Shown here: positions 62,601 through 64,000 of the stretch, one piece after another | Layout of the letters: each line of letters starts with the position of its first letter | How positions within the stretch are numbered: the stretch's first letter is position 1 | Assembly: GCA_012861695.1 (NCBI GenBank) | Contig: JAAOOA010000027.1 | Coordinates: 19,030,075-19,094,074, forward strand | Length of the DNA: 64,000 nt | Reading direction: 5' to 3' | Origin: Trematomus loennbergii | Lineage: Eukaryota; Chordata; Actinopteri; Perciformes; Nototheniidae | Made by a program: the position numbers and the translations under genes | Notes under the pieces: model-generated | The model's database searches: none | What the model saw: only the letters and a program-made list of their open reading frames with translations | What the model was told of the DNA's origin: nothing

Positions 62601-63950
62601 GGACCACAGATCGGGGGAACTTTGGCACACTCAACAACATCTGCCAGTCAAACAACACACAAATGAAACAATAATCCAGTCAGCTTTGTATGGGACAATT
62701 GAGTTGCAATTTTCCATCTGCTTTTAGATCTTGAAAAACATAATTTCAAATACCGATACAGATGTTGGTCAAGCTGGGTTCTACAGCTGGGTCAGTCGGT
62801 GCGTACCCCACTTGACATTTACAGGTATAAGCTCCGGGAATGTTATCGCAAATAGATTCAGGACCACAGATGGTGATGTTTAAGCACTCATCAATATCTG
62901 AGGAAGCAATGGTTAACACAGTAAGCGTTAAATTGTGAAAATACAAAAAATGAATGGGAATAAAGTGATTTCATTACAAAATAAAAGCACTGAAAAGGGG
63001 TTTTAACAAAGAAATACATAACTCAAAGTTCATAAGTATGAACCATGTTTTACTTTAAAAACAGCGTAGCCTATCTGGTGATGGTGAGGGCTGAAGTGAA
63101 ATCAGGTACAAGAGTCTTGTTCTTGAATCCAGTAAACACTAACTACTGTTGAGGTGAGCATCTTAGTTCAAGAGGTGCATTGCAATCAATTAATTATGTT
63201 CTTTTTGTTGGTGGTATTATATTTTGTTTACACATTTTCTGGATTCATTACATTTAGCACTGACCTTGGCAATCACGTGTTGCTTCAGTTACAAGCTTGT
63301 AACCATCATCGCATTCACACGCATAACTTCCCACGTTGTTGGTACAGACACCCGGTCCACAGATTTCATCGCAACACTCGTCATAATCTATAAAGCAGAA
63401 CAAGCAACTGTAATCCATGTGTGTATATCAGCCTGAAAAATGTAATGTCATTGCATCTAATTACTGACAGGGACACATTTTTTAATTGACACCTGTGCAT
63501 GGGTTTCTCTGAAGGTGGTGATGTTCTGTTTGTTGCAATGTATCCAACCCAACAGGTACATGTGTATGACCCTATGGTGTTGGTACAATTTGAGTAAGAA
63601 CCACACATGTCTGAAGTCTTCAGGCACTCATCACTATCTGACAAGAGAAATCAGGAGTTAAAATTGGGAAATATATTACATGCTCACGGAATGCAGACTG
63701 TAAGTTTATATGAAACATCTTAATGAACTTTCATCAAAACAAAATGCAAAGAGATAGTTATAGCCATAATAAATCACACTGTGATTAAGTGCATTTTAGA
63801 TTTGATAAATCTACTTACCAGCACAACCATATGAATCTAGTGTGGGGAGGTGTCCAGGGGGGATTTCATACCCAGCAACACAGACGCACCCTCCAGTATC
63901 TGTGCACTCAGCTTGTGGTCCACAGGAATCCAACATACACTCAGAATGAT
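56579..63950 (-). CDS. Adhesion G protein-coupled receptor, ADGRE (CD97/EMR)-like; 20 exons seen, 5' end outside window
   Basis: A cell-surface receptor: extracellular EGF modules bind ligands, the GAIN domain self-cleaves at the GPS, and seven membrane helices signal through G proteins. The exons read, in order: six EGF modules, a short linker, the GAIN subdomains, GPS ending CSCSHLSTFALIM, TM1 to TM7 and a 36-residue tail ending KAED. All splice sites but one are GT-AG with matching phases; EGF exons are phase 1-1 cassettes. The signal peptide and first exons lie beyond the window. Two exons are out of frame (63,493-63,637 by +1; 57,427-57,584 by -2), so the locus is a pseudogene or the assembly carries indels. 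The architecture and the CD97-like tail segment VRDEYIKWLTCSF favour ADGRE; the exact paralogue is not determinable. The last five exons are duplicated downstream at 52.35-54.0 kb. Confidence 0.88.
56887..57150. mobile_element. Inverted-repeat element (cagtggtggaa type) in receptor intron 19
   Basis: Starts cagtggtggaagaagttatt and ends atttcaccactg, a short imperfect inverted terminal repeat, with taagtac-like blocks (aaagtacaagtacctc, gtactgaagtacagtacttg) in between. These are features of a hAT-like MITE abundant in teleosts. The flanks acttaaat and actaaaag are at best a degraded 8-bp duplication. Confidence 0.7.
57223..57285 (-). CDS. Receptor exon 19: juxtamembrane cytoplasmic segment
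   Basis: 63 bp, phase 0-0, CTAG acceptor and GTAAGT donor: VRDEYIKWLTCSF then a Lys/Glu-rich end. Matches the region that follows TM7 in CD97-like receptors. Confidence 0.88.
57427..57584 (-). CDS. Receptor exon 18: TM6-TM7, with a 2-bp deletion
   Basis: 158 bp where 160 are needed for phase 2 to phase 0. TM6 is clear (ILFKIVAQFVILGCTWILG) and TM7 begins LFFQVLFIMLN. At about 57,473 the sequence is AACCCAGCAGGGCACC, whereas the duplicate exon has AACTCCCAGCAGGGCACC. Loss of TC shifts the frame in the middle of TM7, before the conserved QQG(T/F) segment. The donor (GAG then GTACGC) is normal. It could be a real lesion or a consensus error in a CCC/GGG context. Confidence 0.85.
57775..57866 (-). 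CDS. Receptor exon 17: TM5 end and third intracellular loop
   Basis: 92 bp, phase 0-2, with a T-rich tract and AAG acceptor and a GTATGT donor: LNWILFLATLWSLRP then TLVNMKSGVSQSKDT. The duplicate at 53,175-53,221 keeps only the first half. Confidence 0.87.
58044..58110 (-). CDS. Receptor exon 16: second extracellular loop and TM5 start
   Basis: 67 bp, phase 2-0, CAG acceptor and GTGAGT donor. Reads V-CWLS then RTRNFNWALTGPVILILA. The CWL motif carries the ECL2 cysteine that pairs with the cysteine at the top of TM3 in this family. Confidence 0.88.
58201..58442 (-). CDS. Receptor exon 15: TM3-TM4
   Basis: 242 bp, phase 0-2, ACAG acceptor and GTGAGT donor. LACTVMAGLLHFLIVAGFVW is TM3 with its N-terminal Cys; MLLEALQLHLLV continues into the second intracellular loop; KPILFVIGYGVPFVIVGVS is TM4 with the Gly-x-Gly-x-Pro pattern usual in adhesion GPCRs. 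Confidence 0.9.
58556..58912. mobile_element. Inverted-repeat element family B, copy 4, in receptor intron 14
   Basis: The right end, gcataatagggccactttaa at 58,893-58,912, is the best-preserved terminus of the family and has TTAA outermost. It contains the shared blocks ccaatcagagcagattgggc and cagacagagggggaaattag, plus a local palindrome ttaggtgctgcaggcaccta at 58,774. The left boundary is approximate. The element sits wholly within an intron. Confidence 0.75.
58945..59148 (-). CDS. Receptor exon 14: TM1-TM2
   Basis: 204 bp, phase 0-0, TTTTCAG acceptor and GTACAG donor. PAPPNPFLEWLNR leads into TM1 (ICVIVGLFFFGLAIFTFLLC), then the basic/Asn loop NPKINNTARLNL, and TM2 (CICLFFSHLLLLW). The first intracellular loop pattern matches adhesion GPCRs. 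Confidence 0.9.
59246..59785. mobile_element. TTAA-bordered inverted-repeat element (family A, copy 3), in receptor intron 13
   Basis: Left end ttaaaggtcacctattatgc; right end ataataggggacctttaa; TTAA outermost on both sides. The blocks gtcttttctacatcaacatg and gtccccactgt correspond to copy 1. The element includes a C run at 59,501-59,510. Its right TTAA is only four bases from a second copy of the splice-donor sequence of exon 13. Confidence 0.82.
59875..60054 (-). CDS. Receptor exon 13: GPS autoproteolysis motif
   Basis: 180 bp, phase 0-0. Begins TAPENGLMTCVYWEE and ends NYTVCSCSHLSTFALIMQIG. All four GPS cysteines (CVYW, DGCW, VCSC) and both tryptophans are present. Cleavage is expected between Leu and Ser of HLS, so self-cleavage chemistry appears intact. 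The donor used here is GAT then GTATGT. A second copy of the exon's last bases lies 86 bp downstream. Confidence 0.92.
60149..60324 (-). CDS. Receptor exon 12: GAIN domain core
   Basis: 176 bp, phase 1-0, CCCAG acceptor and GTGATT donor. SASVAFMTLNGMESLLS opens a segment with several N-glycosylation sequons (NQT, NNT, NLT, NFT) and ends PVNFTIQHKK, a beta-strand pattern of GAIN subdomain B. Confidence 0.88.
60660..60786 (+). mobile_element. LINE/SINE 3' tail fragment in receptor intron 11
   Basis: Ends with gttgaaaggtgcttcatgaa, then taaaatggccttgccttgcc, i.e. a (CCTTG)n tail. It belongs to the same family as the reversed fragment at 52,083-52,155. Confidence 0.6.
60828..60941 (-). CDS. Receptor exon 11: GAIN domain
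   Basis: 114 bp, phase 1-1, TTAG acceptor and GTGAGA donor. Reads ELSVESIGPGVHDAGISS, then NNNTMEINLEDLANNN, the strand-forming MEIN-L-DL pattern of the GAIN domain. It was too short to stand out as an open frame but fits between its neighbours in phase. Confidence 0.85.
61041..61221 (-). CDS. Receptor exon 10: stalk and GAIN subdomain A
   Basis: 181 bp, phase 0-1, GCAG acceptor and GTAAGG donor. A basic/Ser-rich part (VKSSRLRRSSKVSSAGDGK) is followed by the helical GISDRLVAAMVQPVVNQT, which resembles the GAIN subdomain A helices. The basic RLRRS patch could be a protease-sensitive site. Confidence 0.82.
61327..61356 (-). CDS. Receptor exon 9: 30-bp micro-exon in the stalk
   Basis: Ten codons, TVTNSFAASM, between CTACAG and GTACTT, phase 0-0. 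Inclusion or skipping would not change the frame. The assignment rests on the splice sites and phase only. Confidence 0.6.
61594..61674 (-). CDS. Receptor exon 8: stalk helix
   Basis: 81 bp, phase 0-0, TGTAG acceptor and GTAAGT donor: GQTKERAFLGNMDDQLKEH then GGDFLPPA. Charged and likely helical; part of the stalk or hormone-receptor-like region before GAIN. Confidence 0.75.
62125..62162 (-). CDS. Receptor exon 7: short linker after the EGF modules
   Basis: 38 bp, phase 1-0, AACAG acceptor and GTAAAT donor. Reads IESFLEEIKPPE. It converts the phase-1 EGF series to phase 0, so it is needed for the frame of the stalk exons. Confidence 0.75.
62258..62404 (-). CDS. Receptor exon 6: EGF module 6
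   Basis: 147 bp, phase 1-1, AACAG acceptor and GTGAGC donor. DIDECYENPGICGKDTVC through YCSCPDG to YTYCQ: six cysteines and the D-x-D-E-C start of a calcium-binding EGF. Confidence 0.9.
62494..62640 (-). CDS. Receptor exon 5: EGF module 5
   Basis: 147 bp, phase 1-1, GGCAG acceptor and GTGTGT donor. DVVECAKVPPICGPYSNC, then SYFCDCFHGF and NNPCTG. Six cysteines; the first acidic triplet is less typical (D-V-V-E), so calcium binding may be weaker. The frame has no start Met and does not appear as a long open frame. Confidence 0.88.
62754..62897 (-). CDS. Receptor exon 4: EGF module 4
   Basis: 144 bp, phase 1-1, CTCAG acceptor and GTATTT donor. DIDECLNITICGPESIC, AYTCKCQVGYAPTDP, TNICIG. Six cysteines, calcium-binding start, and an NIT sequon. 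Confidence 0.9.
63265..63387 (-). CDS. Receptor exon 3: EGF module 3
   Basis: 123 bp, phase 1-1, TATAG acceptor and GTCAGT donor. DYDECCDEICGPGVC, then NNVGSYACECDDGYKLV and RDCQG. Six cysteines plus the N-x-x-G-S-Y aromatic that accompanies Asn hydroxylation/calcium binding in cbEGF modules; shorter than its neighbours because of a compact last loop. Confidence 0.9.
63493..63637 (-). CDS. Receptor exon 2: EGF module 2, one base out of frame
   Basis: 145 bp between CAG acceptor and a donor (ATGCACAG then GTGTCA) that matches the donor of exon 5 (ATGCACAG then GTGTGT). Phase 1-1 requires a multiple of three, so one base is extra or two are missing. The frame reads DSDECLKTSDMCGSYSNC and SYTCTCWVGY; near the end the expected N-P-C-T is found only in a different frame. 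Because neighbouring exons are phase 1-1, skipping this exon keeps the reading frame. Confidence 0.75.
63819..63950 (-). CDS. Receptor exon 1 of this window: EGF module 1
   Basis: 132 bp, phase 1-1, TTTTTTAG acceptor and GTAAGT donor. DHSECMLDSCGPQAEC, TGGCVCVAGYEI, SYGCAG: six cysteines with the D-H-S-E-C start. Because its acceptor is phase 1, at least one more coding exon lies beyond the window. Confidence 0.85.
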
Positions 63951-63963
63951 CTAAAAAAGATAT

Positions 63964-64000
63964 ACCACACACACACACGCACACAAACACACACACACAC
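63964..64000. repeat. (CA)n microsatellite running off the window
   Basis: A CA array with GC interruption, immediately upstream of the EGF module 1 acceptor. It continues past the end of the window. Confidence 0.85.

Overview
The window looks like a teleost fish chromosome, probably a spiny-rayed (percomorph) fish. The evidence is very low coding density, long CA/GT microsatellites, many short inverted-repeat DNA elements of types common in fish, tRNA-derived SINE copies, truncated LINE 3' ends, and one intron-rich vertebrate receptor gene. I cannot name the species.

Layout. About 1-33.8 kb is non-coding and AT-rich. I find no supported protein gene in it, only interspersed repeats: two families of TTAA-bordered inverted-repeat elements, a GC-rich 0.7 kb element at 22 kb, an L1-like ORF2 relic at 23.2 kb, SINE copies at 14.0 and 28.7 kb, LINE tails at 27.7, 28.5 and 33.2 kb, a 40-bp-TIR element at 32 kb, a hAT-type element with a perfect 8-bp target duplication at 33.4 kb, and CA/GT arrays at 13.1, 19.2 and 30.3 kb. 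From 33,845 to 39,567 lies a DIRS-type tyrosine-recombinase retrotransposon on the minus strand. Its unequal inverted terminal repeats (143 bp shared and identical) and the internal complementary region that spans the joined ends are readable base by base. Its ORFs are broken, and its 5' half is occupied by a tandem array of about 108-bp units. From 39.6 to 52 kb the sequence is again non-coding with two more element families.

The only host gene I can support is at 52.3-64.0 kb on the minus strand. It is an adhesion G protein-coupled receptor of the CD97/EMR (ADGRE) type whose 5' end lies beyond the window. I reconstruct 20 exons with consistent splice phases: six EGF modules (each a phase-1 cassette), a short linker, the GAIN domain with a complete GPS cleavage motif, seven membrane segments and a short C-terminal tail. 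About 4.1 kb downstream, a second copy of the last five exons (TM5 to stop) is present. Three of its exons are intact, one has a nonsense codon and loses homology, and the TM6/7 exon has a 4-bp deletion. The first copy's TM6/7 exon also lacks 2 bp, and one EGF exon is 1 bp out of frame. The locus is therefore a decaying gene, a tandem-duplicate remnant, or a functional gene with assembly indels; raw reads or transcripts would decide.

Two inverted-repeat elements sit in the receptor's introns. One of them ends only four bases from a duplicated copy of the splice donor of the GPS exon.
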